DNA of 64,000 nt, taken from Leptobrachium leishanense (taxonomy: Eukaryota > Chordata > Amphibia > Anura > Megophryidae). The stretch lies in the NCBI GenBank assembly GCA_009667805.1, contig CM019072.1, positions 36,201,519 through 36,265,518 on the forward strand, in the 5' to 3' direction. A program made the translations under genes and the position numbers. The notes under the pieces were generated by a model. The model was not told the DNA's origin. It did no database searches and worked only from the letters and a program-made list of their open reading frames with translations. Below, piece by piece: positions 23,135 through 35,505 of this stretch. The first letter of the stretch is position 1. Each line of letters begins with the position of its first letter.

Positions 23135-23770
23135 TCAGGACTCTACTAAAATGCTCATCCAAGCTCTTGTTATCTCCCTCCTTGACTACTGTAACCTCCT
23201 TCTCGCTGGCCTTAAAAAATCCCAAATTCTCCCTCTGCAGTCTGTAATGAACGTCTGTGCCAGGCTCATACAACTCACATCCCGCACCTCTCACACCTCT
23301 ACCCTTTTTCAATCTTTACACTGGCTCCCTGTTTCCTTTAGAGTCCACTTTAAATTACTAGTCCTCATGTGCAAAGTTCTCCATAACCGCGCCCCTAACT
23401 ACATTTCCTCCCTTATTAGCAAGTACATCCTATCCCAACCACTTCGCTCTGCCACTGATCTGACGCTATCAGTTTCTAGTACCTGCACCCTCCCAACTCT
23501 CACCTTCAAGACTTCTCCTGAGCTGCCCCCTTTCTAGGAAATGCCCTCCCTCGCAACATCAGACTCTCCTCAACTCTCCAGTCCTTCAAGAAGTTGCTGA
23601 AAACACATTACTTTAGAGAAGCCTATCATCTCACTCCATATTCCCCCATGGTTCATTTCTTGCTCCATCTTCCCACACAGCCCACATGCTCCCCAATACT
23701 TCCTGCTCTCTACTGACCCTCACCTAGGGTATCACCCCTCTTCTCTTAGATTGTAAGCTCTCGAGCAGGG

Positions 23771-25935
23771 TAGGGATGAGCTGTTCGGTTCGATCAGTTC
23801 GGAGTTCGATTCAAACTTTGGCCGTTTGCAAGTTTGCGAACTTCGAACTTTGTGGCGTGTTCGATTCGAGTTCAAAAAAAAATTGTGAAAAAGGTATAAA
23901 AAATGCTTAAAAAATACCAAAAAATCTAGAAATAAAGAGACTCTTTACTGCAGAATATTATAAGCAACGGTTTATTAGATATTGAATTAAAAAATAATGT
24001 CTACGTGCAAAGATTCTCACCTCTAAATGACCTGTGCTCTCAAACGGCGTAAACAACAGGTGTTTAATTAGTGTTTGGAAATAACATGTGCTTCTAATTA
24101 GTCCGTCTAATGAATTTGATACATTGTATGCAGACTGGAGGTGCCAGGTGTCGTGTGTGGGTCTGTGCTGTGATGGCGATGTTTCCATACATCCTACAAA
24201 TCCACCACTTCACGGGCAGGTTATGGGGACCTCCTAGGCACGATATTTGAAGGAATTTTTAGTTTTAACCCTTATTTTATGGAAAACTCACTGTTCCTTT
24301 AACCCTTTCACTGCTGAGGCATTTCACCGCTGTGTGCTGAGCTAATTTTTACCGCTTTCGCTCATCATGTTTAAACGCGATTTGAAGCCACATTTTATTA
24401 TACGACCCAGACATATTATATATCGTTCTTTCCGGCAGACTCGGCAGATTCATAACATATCATTTTTATATGTATACATCATGTTCTGCCTGTATATTAT
24501 AACAAAAAATGCAATAAAACTTGAATTTTTAATCATCTGCAGCGTGTAAAGTGTTTTTTTTCAACTTTTATCACATGAACATTTGCGGTTATATTTTCTA
24601 TGGGGTGCGCTTGTACAAAAATTAGAAATGTGGACTTATTAAATTTTTTGGGGGGAATTATGTGATTTTTAGCAAACGCACACCATAGAAAAAAATCATT
24701 AGTGCAGCATCATTGTTCACATTATAATTGAAATGTGAACAATATTGCTGCATTAATAAAAATAACACACAAAAAAATACATGTTTTTTTATTTTTCTAT
24801 TTTATACCAGGTCATGTTGGGTATCATTCGAAAGGCCATGATCAGGCCTTTCGATTGACCCCCTAGCTGCATGATCCCCCTAGCTGCCACGGTTCTGGAG
24901 ATATCAGGGTTCAAATGAACCCCCTATCTCCACCAGGGGATTCCGGGCAGCTAGGGGTTCCCTGGCTATCTGACGTCATCATGCTATGCGTGAGGACGTC
25001 AGGCAGTGAGGGAGGACCCGGGGGTGGAGCTGCCATCGAAGATGGCGGCCCCCACCGGAGCTAGGCCGCACTTTGGCGCCGCAAGGCACTGAAGTGCGAC
25101 CCGGTGCCTAAGGGGTTAAAGCCAGGCACCACTTAAAAGGGGAGATTCTCCCCTTTTAAGCGGTGCCTGGCTTTTTTTTGTGGGACCTCCCGATCGGGAG
25201 GGAGACTGATCCGAACGGATCCCCCCCTCCCTTCCAGCGATCTCCCGGCATTGCCGGGGCCCGGGGGTCGCCTGGAAATGACGTCATCGTGCATGGCGAG
25301 ATGACGTCATTTACGTCAGGAGGAGCTTGACTTCAGTGTCTGAGGATGCTGAAGTCAGAACGCCGCGGGACCCCGGACAGAGAGGTGAGTATCTCCGCCG
25401 GGGGTCCCGCAAGGCTGATGACGTGTGGGACACGTCCTCCTCAGCATACAGCGGGAGTAACTGAGAACGTGTCCCACACGTCGTCAGCAGTGAAGGGGTT
25501 AAAAACGTCTTTTTTTTAACTTTTTGTCCTTGTTTCCTGTCCCCCAGGGCACTACCCGAACCCGGACATTGTTTTTAGATGTTTCTATACATCCTAGAAA
25601 TCCGCCACTTCACAGGCAGGTTATGGGGACCTCCTAGGCACGATATTTGAAGGAATTTTCCGTTTTTATTTTTAACCTTTATTTCATGGAAAACTCACTG
25701 TTCCTTTAAAAAGTTTTTTGTTTAACTTTTTGTCCTTGTTTCCTGTCCCCCAGCGCACTACCTGGACCCCCATACACCTTTTATGGCAAATATCTGGCAT
25801 ATATGCCCTCTTGGAGGACACTCTAAAAACCGAAATTGAGTCCCATTGACTTGTATTGAGTTCGTGTTCGAGTTCGAACTTTTGAAAAGTTCAAGTTCAG
25901 ATGCGAACCGAACTCGGGGAGATCGGTCATCCCTA
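23771..25935. mobile_element. hAT-type element, 2.2 kb, inside the LINE 3' region
   Basis: Ends TAGGGATGAGCTGTTCGG and, complement of the right end, TAGGGATGACCGATCTC. Exact 8-bp duplication GAGCAGGG at 23763-23770 and 25936-25943. The interior has a direct duplication: about 24177-24300 repeats at 25577-25700 ('ggcaggttatggggacctcc' phrase), the first copy interrupted by a TTAA hairpin element. Another copy of its 3' part lies at 37524-37824. No transposase frame. Confidence 0.9.
24303..25498. mobile_element. TTAA hairpin-chain element, copy A, 1.2 kb
   Basis: Flanked by TTAA at 24299-24302 and 25499-25502, with ends CCCTTTCACTGCTGA and CCCCTTCACTGCTGA (complement). TTAA duplication with CCC-start termini fits piggyBac-type non-autonomous elements. 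The interior includes several local palindromes (gaaaggccatgatcaggcctttc-like at ~24830, gccaggcaccacttaaaagg with its complement at 25110-25172). The empty site is present in the paralogous segment at about 25695. Confidence 0.8.
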
Positions 25936-26052
25936 GAGCAGGGTCCTCTCTCCTACTGTTCTGTGGGTAATGTGTATGCACATTTGTTATTATGTCTCTC
26001 CCATTGTACAGCGCCACGGAACTTGTTGGCGCTTTATAAATGCTTGTAACTG

Positions 26053-26784
26053 TATGTATGATCACCGTCTTTGGAAATCCCAATTGAAGCAATTTCCGTG
26101 CGTAATAGCTCTGCTTCCAGTATTTCTATCCTCTGAATTAGGTAGGAAGAGTTTTGTTTCTTTTAATGTCTTCACATTTCTATCTTCTGGTTCAGTTCCC
26201 TGATTAACAAAGTTGGAAACAGTTATAATGGAGGAACAAAGTCTGCAAGTCAATAAAGACTCAGAAGGAGCAGGACTTCTCATTGATAGTGCCCAGACAA
26301 CAATGAGGCACAGAGCAACCATGTTTTTCAACCCTTATCAGGTTGCCACAGCATTAATAACCTGGTTAATTATGCAGAATGAGAAATGCACTCCTTTGTC
26401 CCTATACATGCTGAACAAGAGAAAGCAGATGTCTTTCATTATAATGCCGTTCATTAAAAACATAATTTACATTATTCAAATGACATTTAATTACTGCTAT
26501 TACATTATGTTACTTTATTAACATGCAATGTATGTACATTAGTCAGTGACAGTGGGGTGTCCTCCTGAATTCTTTTTGGCGAACGTACAGTAAAAGTGAA
26601 TGCTGGTGTCTGGATCGGGTATGATGTGCTTTATTCTGCAAGGTTTATCCTCAAAACTTGGTATTGAATTTGTGAAGAACTGACTAAAAATGATTATTAA
26701 CAGTGAACCAACTCAACTAAGCTGGATGCAAATATGTTCAACCATCCTTTCAGCTTGGCAGGATTGGATTGGACCTATTATTCA
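26053..26784. other. Unassigned, no gene seen
   Basis: AT-rich stretch between two L2-type fragments whose 3' ends face each other; open frames of 70-100 codons show no recognisable motif. Confidence 0.4.
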
Positions 26785-27745
26785 GTCATTATTATTTATT
26801 TATTAAACACCAACTCTTTCCGCAGCGCTGTACAATGGTGCAATGGATTAAGACAGGACAATTCTACAATACATACAGGAGGCAGGTCAGTATTGCTGCC
26901 AACAGATACAGGAGGACGTGAGGACTATTACCGTGGGAGCTTACAATCTAGATGAGTGAGGGGGTGAGAAACAGAAGGGGAGGACTGCAGTGATGAGTTA
27001 ATGCAGGGAGAGGTGAGGACCGTTTTTGGGTCGGTCGGATGTCTTGTTACGGAGTCAGGTGGTCGGCTTCCCTAAAGAGAAGGGTCTTTTAGGGAGCGAT
27101 TAAATGAAGCCAGATTGGGGGACAGTCTGATATTGTGAGGAAGCGCGTTCCATAGGGCTGGCGCCACACGAGAAAAGTCCTGCAGTCTGGCATGTGATGA
27201 GGTAATGATGGAGGATTCCAGGTGCAGGTCATTGTTGGATCTTGAGAGGCGGGCTGGGGTGTATTTGATGATTAGTGAGGACAGGTAGTGAGATAGAGAG
27301 ATGGGTAAGATGCATAAGCCAGGCTGATGTGTTTAGGATGGACTGCAGGGAGGAGAGGCGAAAGATAGAAAGGCCAGTCAAGAGGTTGTTGCAGTAGTCC
27401 AGGCCGGAGATAAGAAGGGAGTGGATAAGTTGCTTTGTGATGTTAGCAGTCAGAAACGGACTAATATTGCCGATATTGTGGAGGTGATTGCGGCAAGATG
27501 AGGAGAGTGATTGGATGTAGGGGCTGAAGGAAAGACTGGAGTCAAGAGTCACTCAGAGTCACAAGTGATGGGCTGAGGGAGAGAAGGATAGTGATACCAT
27601 CAAGAATTATAGAACAGTCAGAAATCAGAGTAGTGTTAGAGGGGGTAATTAGAATGATAGCAAGGCCCGGGCATAGGGGTGGGTGATGGTGTGACTGGGA
27701 CAGACAGACTGGATGGAGCAGAGGCAGAGCCAGAGATTTCATCCT
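26785..27745 (-). pseudogene. L2-type LINE 3' fragment, minus strand
   Basis: On the minus strand, 27552-27240 encodes the thumb region of an L2/CR1-type reverse transcriptase (DSSLSFSPYIQSL, LLISGLDYCNNLLTGL). Downstream is the 3' region, ending at the complement of 'ccgcagcgctgtacaatgg' (26819-26837) and including 'gagcttacaatctagatgag' (26938-26957). It is 5' truncated and frame-broken, so inactive. Confidence 0.8.
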
Positions 27746-29885
27746 TGATCAGCAAGACTGCAACAGTGAACCATTGATGAGACAGCTGGTGGGATCGACA
27801 AATCTCCCCAGTACAATCTCAACCCATTAAGCCCACAAGGCATTAGCCATGTCTGCCTGGATCTGGAGCTTAGTTATATTTTCTTTAACGAGCAGAAAAT
27901 CCTCTGTTCTTTGGCCAGAAGTCCAGACTAAGAAACGGTAGGGAACTATTACATATCTTTTTTGCAATACTGCTGAAATTAATTTAACGCATGAAAGCAT
28001 TGTCTAAAAGAAACCTGTGCACAGACAAAACACAAATTCATATGTTTCACGGCTACTTACAAATGTAACACGTAAAAAATATGGTGATCTCATAATCCAT
28101 AAAACTGTGAGGTCAGTAACTCCAATAACTCTGCGTCCAAGTCTCATGGGAGATTTATCAATTTATACCGTTACTTAGAAATTTAAATTTTTGTAGCTTC
28201 AATCCTACTCAAAATATATCTTTTTATTAAAGATTTGCAGTCGTTTGTATAACAAGGTTTTGTTACCAGGGACACACAGGTCCCACATCAATAATTTGTT
28301 AAAGGAGTGTAATGGAGAGCACTTTGTTAATCAAGACAATTTAAAGTCTTTATATCACAAATCAAAAACATTCTAAAAAGAGTCTAATGGAGACCTCACC
28401 ATAGGGAGATCTCAAAACCACCAGTACGGAGATGAAGATATCTATGATCTAAGGGAGAAAGTAGATGGAGGGGTAAAGGAGATCCATCAAGGGGAGGAGT
28501 AGCACTGGTGGATCCAAAGAGAAGGCATAGGGGTATTTTCCCCTCCCCACACCGAAATACCATTGTAGGAGATATTAGGAACCTTTAAACCCGGTATCTC
28601 CAGTTCCCTATACCCTACGGGTTCAGATTAGGTGTCATTGGAAAGGCCAGAGTTTGGTTTCTTCAATTACACCATAAATGGGCATGTCAAATGTACAAAG
28701 AAATAAAAATAGAAAATATAATTTAGAAGAGAAAAAAATTGTTTCCCCCTCCCCAATTTTGGATTACATATTTCCTTAGAAAAACTCAGGTTCTCCATTT
28801 CTGATATTTTTTCTAAAAAGGGTATCCTGTCCAATGTATAAACGCAAAGGGTTGGATACTATCATGTGGGAAAATAAATTTACATGGTGAAAATTGTGAG
28901 GGAGGGTGTACAAAGGGTTAACAGCTCCAAGCCTCTGGACTTACTAACTCTACCCACTCTCAGGGCTCCAAGTTATGACAAGCCAACCCCCCAATACTGT
29001 ATACACCCTGCCAAAAATACGCTGCCACCTCAAAAGTAATAGGGCACTTTAGAAGCTCCGGTAACTCTATATCACCCCAGTCCAGGAGCCTAACCATATA
29101 CAGTTAAAATATCTCCCAAATTGCAAATTCTATGGAAACACTGACCAAAGCTTAGAGGAAAAATGTGAATCATCTAGAGCCAAAGACAGTACTGGGTTAC
29201 AAAGTTTTAATGGCAAAGACAAAAATAAAACTTTACACAGTGCCAATATCAAATAAAAACAAGACATACAAAATATAATAAAACGTGCAAATACAGCTCA
29301 TGAAATAAAATGGGACTGAAACAAAACACAGAAGCCTAACTTACATAGATAGCTCTTACATGGGTATTTCGGCTTTTTAAGTCTCAGGAATCTTCTTTCA
29401 GAGATGTTTCACGAACCAAAGTCCTTGCAAAATACTGATAGTACTCGTAGGTACTGGCCCTTTGTCTGTTCAACACCCACCAACCCTCACTCTATTTGGT
29501 TCAGGTATGCTATTCAATATTCACAGCCAAAAGCATTCAGTGAGACTGCTGCAGCAAACTGAACTGCTGCAATGTAGCAATTCAGCAGCTGCTGAGGAAC
29601 TGAACAGGCCTCAGATGAGGGATTTTACACTTTTCATGTCAGCGCTGAAACGTTTTTTGGTATTTTGGAAGATTTAAGACTCTGAATTCCAGATAGGGGA
29701 TACACAACAGAAAAACAACACAAAAACTACCCCCTCCAAACTTCTGAAATGACATTCATCTCTCTATACAAATTATATAAAGCGCTGCAGTTCTTTGTGT
29801 ATTAGTAAAGTAACTAAGTGATCAAGTGTGAAATAAAGTATGAGACACGGTAAGCAGCAATGATAATTTTAAGTGTTTTGTTGTG
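27746..29885. other. Unassigned, AT-rich, no gene seen
   Basis: Single-copy-looking sequence. 28665-28685 has 'ggtgtcattggaaaggcc', a phrase that recurs with changes at 24815, 34365, 60870 and 62090 inside repeats, so part of this may be an eroded element. Confidence 0.4.
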
Positions 29886-30065
29886 CAGTGGTTTACAACC
29901 CTGGTCCTCAGGGCCCACTAAAAGGCCAGATTTTAAGGATTACCTTGGGGAAATGCAGACTGAATCCTGCAATCGCTGAGCAGCAAATCGTATCACCTGT
30001 GTTGTGCTTCAGATATCATGCAAACCTGCCCTGTAAGTGGGCCCTGAGGAACAGGGTCGTGGACC
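29886..30065. mobile_element. hAT-like MITE, ~180 bp, same family as 49672-49843
   Basis: Starts CAGTGGTTTACAACCCTGG and closely follows the copy at 49672-49843 throughout ('gaaatgcagac', 'gctgagcagcaaatc', 'tgtgctgtgctt'). The right end is eroded and no clean target duplication is visible. Confidence 0.65.
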
Positions 30066-30149
30066 AGGGACGTGCATTGAGGTCAGTGGCTGGTAAGGCA
30101 CTGACTAGTATCAGAGCCAGATATACACAGGTTACGTAGGTTCAGGTTC

Positions 30150-30455
30150 AGTGCTCCCCAGGATCTGGCTGCTCTCATTGCTCGCCAGGAACTGGCTGCT
30201 CTCAGTGCTCCCCAGGATCTGGCTCCTCTCAGTGCTCACCAGGATCTGGCTTCTCTCAGTGCTCACCAGGATCTGGCTGTTCTCAGTACTCGACTGGATC
30301 TGACTGTTCTCAGTGCTCCCCATGATCTGGATGCTCTCAGGGCTCCACAGGATCTGGCTGTTCAGTGCTCCCCAGGATCTGGCTGTTCAGTGCTCCCCAG
30401 GATCTGGCTGCTTTCAGTGCTCACCAGGATCTGGCTGCTCTCAGTGCTCCCCAGG
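30150..30455 (-). repeat. Minisatellite type A, inverted relative to 1525-2125
   Basis: About 11 copies of ctccccaggatctggctgct plus ctcagtg, the complement of the unit at 1525-2125. The short open frames (STERSQILV-like, and CSPGSGC-like on the other strand) are read-through. Confidence 0.9.
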
Positions 30456-30609
30456 ATCACAACTTTTCTGTATATGTTCTTTTCTATTGTTACCTCTAAC
30501 TCCTCTTTTCTATTTTGGAAAAAATACAATAAATATTAAATTATAAAAAAGTAATAATAATAATAAAGTGATGTGTATTGAATTAATAATTGCATTTTCA
30601 GAGCCTTAA

Positions 30610-31310
30610 TCAAAATGGTAAATGGGGCGCATCTCCCTTGGGTTACAGCTGACCTCACACAAATGTACCAGTTTAGAGATTCATTGTGGTCAAAGCTCAA
30701 GCAAACTGGTTTTGATGAACAATTACTGTGCTTATCGAAAATGGCAGAATGCATGCACAAAACAACCAAAAATCACTAAAGCCTAATACTTCAATTGAAA
30801 TCTTAAAAATAACATATCAAGCCTAAGAAATATTTGGAGAATCTTAAGTAACATACACTCCCCCCCATCCACTCCCAACCAGCCACTGTCAAAGTAAATA
30901 ACCAAACCCTGCAACACCCCTTTGACGTAGCAAATGCCTTTAATAATTATTGTGTTGGATGCACCACCACCCTGATTGCTAAGCTAACGAATGACATGCA
31001 TTCAGAAAGGCCTCATGCGCGTTAGGCCTCACTAACTGTACATAGACCCTGTATCGCAGAGAAATTCAATTTTAGACCAGTGCCTGTCAGTGTCATTACT
31101 AAACATAGTGAATATATTTCCTACATATTTATTTTCTGTGTTAATCTGTATATTTGTGTTTGTTTTTAATATTTTTCATTTATTACTTTGTATTCTGTAC
31201 CTACTATAAAAATTCAATGTTCTTGATCACGGCACATACTTGAAAACGAGAGAAATGTCAATGTATCCTTCCTGGTAAAATACTTTATAATTATATAAAT
31301 AATAAATAAA
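30610..31310 (+). pseudogene. Decayed LINE with intact-looking 3' tail
   Basis: 30620-31010 reads, with stops, as a LINE inter-domain region: PWVTADLTQMYQFRDSLW, later KPKKYLENLK and FDVANAFNNYCVG, the arrangement found between endonuclease and reverse transcriptase in CR1/L2/Rex-like elements. The catalytic part is deleted. The 3' tail (31225-31275) has 'gaaaacgagagaaatgtc' and 'aatgtatccttcctggtaa', then AT-rich short repeats. The same tail ends the SINE at 55735-55945. Confidence 0.65.
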
Positions 31311-33784
31311 AAGAGATATGTATAGGGGAGTGTTTAATCACAGATACTAGAGGATGACTACTTCCGTAGCTCTTGAAACTCCTGGTCAGTAATATCTACC
31401 CAACATATGAGCCCACTGCCGACCCTCCAATGTCATATGTGAGTCAGTTGATCTACTCTGTCGATTTGGACTAGTATAGGATTACACTTGACAATTGTGG
31501 CTCTTTATTCTACCAAATGAAATGGAAGAAGGTGGTTTGCAGTTTGAAAATCAATAGTGCGATGGTCAGTGTTCAACATGAAGGTTGAGCTGGACTATTC
31601 AGGATGCTCGGGACCCCCAAGCATTCCAGATATCAGAGTTTTCTGGTTTTTGGAAACTAGGAAGGATTAAATACTGCAAGAAAGGAGGCGGGATGAGGCA
31701 GAGACGTGACGCACACACTGCAGCCCAACATTTTGGGGAGCAATACTTTGAGGCACAATATAGAACTTTCAGACAAATACCAGTTATTCTATAATTCAGT
31801 GCAAGGCATCTTGGATTGTCTAATTTTCAGGGCAAATTTCACAACACACAATGATATCTACTGGAACTTCTGCTTGCATTGGTGAAATGAGCTCATGTTT
31901 ATTGTGTTGAAAATTGTGGAGTTACACTATGTACAGTAACAACTGAACGAAACACATATTTACATTTTCTTCTGATATCGGTCTGTGTAGATACATATTT
32001 GCTTCTTTACACATCTCATCCAGCTGTATTCCCAGACGAAGACGTAAAAAGTGCCACTGTATGTTTTTATGTTAGTATGTTTTGTATTTTTTATCAATTC
32101 ACTAAGCGTCGAACTTGCCACCAAATTTCACTGTACCGTACGGTGCAATTTCGTTGCAGCACATCTATTCACTGAACTGTCACTTTGCCCAATATTGGCA
32201 AAATTGATAGCGAATTAAGGTGCAGTTTGCCGCAATTCGTCGGTCTTCAGCAGCAGCAAAATTGTCCCATAGAGAAGTAATGTTTAATATATTCGGAGAA
32301 CGCCTAACTGCACCGAAGTGTCAGTAAAATACTCTGATTTTGGGTGATTCAGTTTGACAGGTTTAAACAGGCGAATCCCATAGGATTCAATGTTATAAAA
32401 TATTATCGTTTTCATTTTTTTTATTCAACCGTTTATTCTTTTCATTTTCAGCAAACCGTCTTTATATATATTTTTTCGAATATTTTGGGGTATTTTTTGT
32501 ACTTTTTAGAAAAAAAAATTTGATCCCATTTTATTTAAAATCGAGAAGGGTCCTAGTGGCGCAGTAGATAATCTATGATACTTAAAGGATTGTATTGGAT
32601 ATAGGCCTAAAAGGCCATTAGCTACTGGCAATAAGGCCTAAATCAACAAAAACTAAAATATGATAATCACTCAATTGCACTGGACCATTGGATCCCAGGA
32701 ATTTGTGCAAGTAGCAAATATATGTGCAAATTCGCAAAACACGTCCAAAAATGACAGTGTTAAAATCTTATGTCATGCATATAATTCTATTTTTATGATA
32801 CAATAGTGCAAATGCATATAAAGTGCATGTGCTCATGAATTCTTCCTATCAATAAAGTGCATACACAAAAAGTGTTGATGTGATATATAAAGTCCTCAAG
32901 GAAATATCCTCTCCTGAGTTAAATGTCCATAGCACCTTGTGTCCTAAACCACAGTAAAGTGCACATGCAAATGTGTAGATTATAAACAAAACCAGATCTG
33001 TGGTCACTCACAAGTCGCTGTACAGCATGTAAATTGCGCTGTGAAGTAGGGCGTCCCACTGTCGTAGCTCTTCTCCTTAGTGGACGAATTTCATAGTATT
33101 TATAGAGGAGAAAAAAGAGAGAAAAAAGAAAAAACAATACTGCAGACTATTTCATTCAATTTTGGTGAGTGTATAAAAGAAACTCACTCACGGATTATAG
33201 AGCCTAGTAAATCCCGGCTCTAGGTTGAAGCACCTCAAACCAGTTACAGGGTGGCGTTTCCCTTCTTTGTCTTCCGGTTGACCTCAAATAAAATACATAC
33301 AGAGAGACAGCGCTCCCATAGCATAACACAGTAAGTACAATCACAGTCAGATTTAGCTTTCAGTCCAACTCACCGATGTTGGAGCCTCGATTGTCTCAGG
33401 CTCGGCTTATCAGCAGATGGTACTCCTTAATTAGGTGTGTACCTCACCCCTCTTTCCTGGAATGACTTTCAGCTCCTGTTTCCACTCCTGCGTTGGTATC
33501 CAGACAGGGGGAGAGTAAGGGGGAGAAAGGTGGGGAGGTAGGAGAAGTCCTTCTGCTGTTGCCTGTAGACTACCATCCACAGTCTAAAAGGTTATGGATA
33601 ACAGAGATATGCAATATCGATATAAGAGTGATAAATGAGAATCAGGGTAAAACAATCAAAATTTATTCATAGGATAAAATATAAAATTATCATGGATGGG
33701 GGGGTATACTAAACACGTTTCGGCACTTAGCCTGTGCCTTCCTCAAGCAGTATGGCGTATAGGGTAGGGTATTTAAAGGCTTTT
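31311..33784. other. Unassigned, with a family-G-like relic
   Basis: 32270-32515 resembles the body of family G (caggtttaaacaggcgaatc at 32359-32378, then 'ttattcaaccgtttattctt'). 33690-33740 contains 'aaacacgtttcggcac' and 'tgccttcctcaag', a phrase type seen in other frog repeats. No gene is seen. Confidence 0.4.
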
Positions 33785-33788
33785 TTAA

Positions 33789-34987
33789 CCCTTTCGCTGC
33801 TGAGGCATTTCCTGCCTCTGTGCTGAGCTCGTTTTTACCTGTTTCGCTCATCTTGTTTAAACGTGTTTTGAAGGCTTATTTTAATATATGACCCAGACAT
33901 ATTATATATCGTTCTTTCCGTCAGATTCGGCAGATTCATAATATGTCATTATTATATGTATACGTCACGTCCTGTCTGTGTATTATAACAAAAAATGCAA
34001 TAAAATATGAATTTTCAATAATTGACAACGTGTAAAGTGCTTTTTTTTCACATTTTAACATGCGAGCAATTGCGGTTATATTTTGTATGGGGTGCGCTTG
34101 TTAAAAAAATTAGAGATGAGGTCTCGTTACATTTTTTTTTCGGGAAAATTACGCGATTTTTAACAAACGCACCGCATACAAAAATCGTTAGTGCAGCATC
34201 ATTGTTCACATTATAATTGAAATGGGAACAATATTGCTGCATTAACAAACCAAAAAAAAGAAAAGAAACTCGTTAATTTTTTTTTTTATAATTTTTTTTA
34301 AAAATATCTTTTTATTTTTCATTTTTATTTTTTTGTAAAAACTTTTATCATAGTCATGTTTGGTATCGTTGGAACGGCCATGCTCTGGCCGATCCAACAG
34401 TACCAAACTTTAACCCCTAGCTGCAACGGATCGGGAGATAAGGGGTTCATTGGAACCCCCTATCTCCACCATTGGTGGCAGCTAGGGGTTAACTCCAGGA
34501 CTGGCGTCATCGTGCATAGCACGAGCCAGTCCTCAGGGGGAGTTCCCGGAGGCTTGGCCGACATCCAAGATGTCGGCCAGCTCTGGGAAAGGATCACGAA
34601 CCGGCGCTTTTCAGCGCCGATTCGTTATCCGGCTCCCCAGGGGTTAATGACAGCCACCGTTTGGAAGGGCAGGCTGTGCCCTTCCAAGCGGTGCCTGTAT
34701 TAACTCCCTGCTCCCCGGCGATCGGGAGGGAGAGAGGTCCGAAGGACCTCCCCCCTCCCTTTCAGGCGCCTCCTCCGCACATGCGGGGGGCGCCTGAATT
34801 AGATGTCATCGCGTCGCCGCGATGACATCTAATGTCCCCGCCGGGGTCCCGAGTGCTGGGCTGACATCCAAGATGTCAGCCCGCACCGGGGGGGCGCAGC
34901 AATCCGCCGGAATCCGGCGGATTGCTGCCTCCTGTGCATGGACGCACTCAGCGCGTCCATAGCACAGGAGAACCACTTGCCAAGTGG
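33789..34987. mobile_element. TTAA hairpin-chain element, copy B, 1.2 kb
   Basis: Flanked by TTAA at 33785-33788 and 34988-34991; left end CCCTTTCGCTGCTGAGG as in copy A. The 3' two thirds is a chain of nearly perfect hairpins: ctggccgacatccaagatgt with its complement (34553-34581), agatgtcatcgcg/cgcgatgacatct (34801-34831), gctgacatc/gatgtcagc, gcaatccgccgg/ccggcggattgc, ggacgcactcagcgcgtcc. Some modules themselves begin and end at TTAA (34410-34490, 34645-34702). No coding capacity. Confidence 0.75.
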
Positions 34988-34991
34988 TTAA

Positions 34992-35505
34992 ACTCTGTAT
35001 CAGATCGTTTTATTATTTTTTACAGGACCTTTTTTAATAATCCACACACATTTTCATACATTTTTTATTGGTTTAAACACCTTTAAGAAGAATAGCAGAG
35101 TTAGTTTTTTTCTGCAGTTTGGCGGAGTTCAGCGGTCTGATCGGCAGTGTTCGGTGGCTCCGTGTTCGGCGCACTTTGGGGACCCTTTGGCCAATGTGAA
35201 AATCATTGCAGGGTCAGCGAATTGAGGCCGCTGAGTGGCGCCGAACGAGAGAGCACCAAAATTTTGGTGCTCTCTGATTAACCCCTTGTGACTTAATTCT
35301 TCATAGCAGACAGGGCTGGATTTACATCTCGGGAGCCTGTAGGCAAAGAAATGTGGAGAGCCCCTACACCCTGCCCCAAAAATACTTTTTAAATATTTGT
35401 TTTGGATGACAAATAAAAATAAGTGCACATTTTAAAAATTGACAAACAGTTTCTTGCTGCACTTGCATCAAAAGAAGAGGCAGAATCTATTGCCTTAAAA
35501 TCAAG
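34992..35505. mobile_element. Fragments of family G and of a hAT
   Basis: 35100-35285 resembles the CG-rich end of family G ('ggtctgatcggcagtgttcg', 'gcagggtcagcgaattgagg'). 35306-35500 matches the complement of the right part of the hAT at 60707-62439 (CAGGGCTGGATTTACATCTC, 'ggagcctgtaggca', 'gaggcagaatctattgcc'). The other ends are not visible. Confidence 0.6.

Larger units (their letters stand above)
22014..26052 (+). pseudogene. L2/CR1-type LINE, truncated and split by two insertions
   Basis: A reverse transcriptase remnant. 22080-22550 encodes the finger/palm core with [13 protein letters not shown] and the catalytic YADD box ([11 protein letters not shown]), then a KTELLVFPP block. After the LTR insertion, the frame resumes at 23140 with the thumb region (ALVISLLDYCN, LQSLHWLP, KVLHNRAPNY) and the C-terminal block at 23540-23640. 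The 3' untranslated region runs from 'agattgtaagctct' (23749) across a hAT insertion to the tail 'gcgctttataaatgcttg' (26031-26048). Removing both insertions restores continuity. Frameshifts between 22330 and 22550 and the missing 5' half (no endonuclease) make it inactive. The family is inferred from motif style. Confidence 0.85.

Noticed and set aside
22971..23140. Start of the 188-codon frame as a gene start
   Set aside because: The first ~55 codons are LTR sequence; only the part after 23140 is LINE-coded, so the frame is an accidental fusion.
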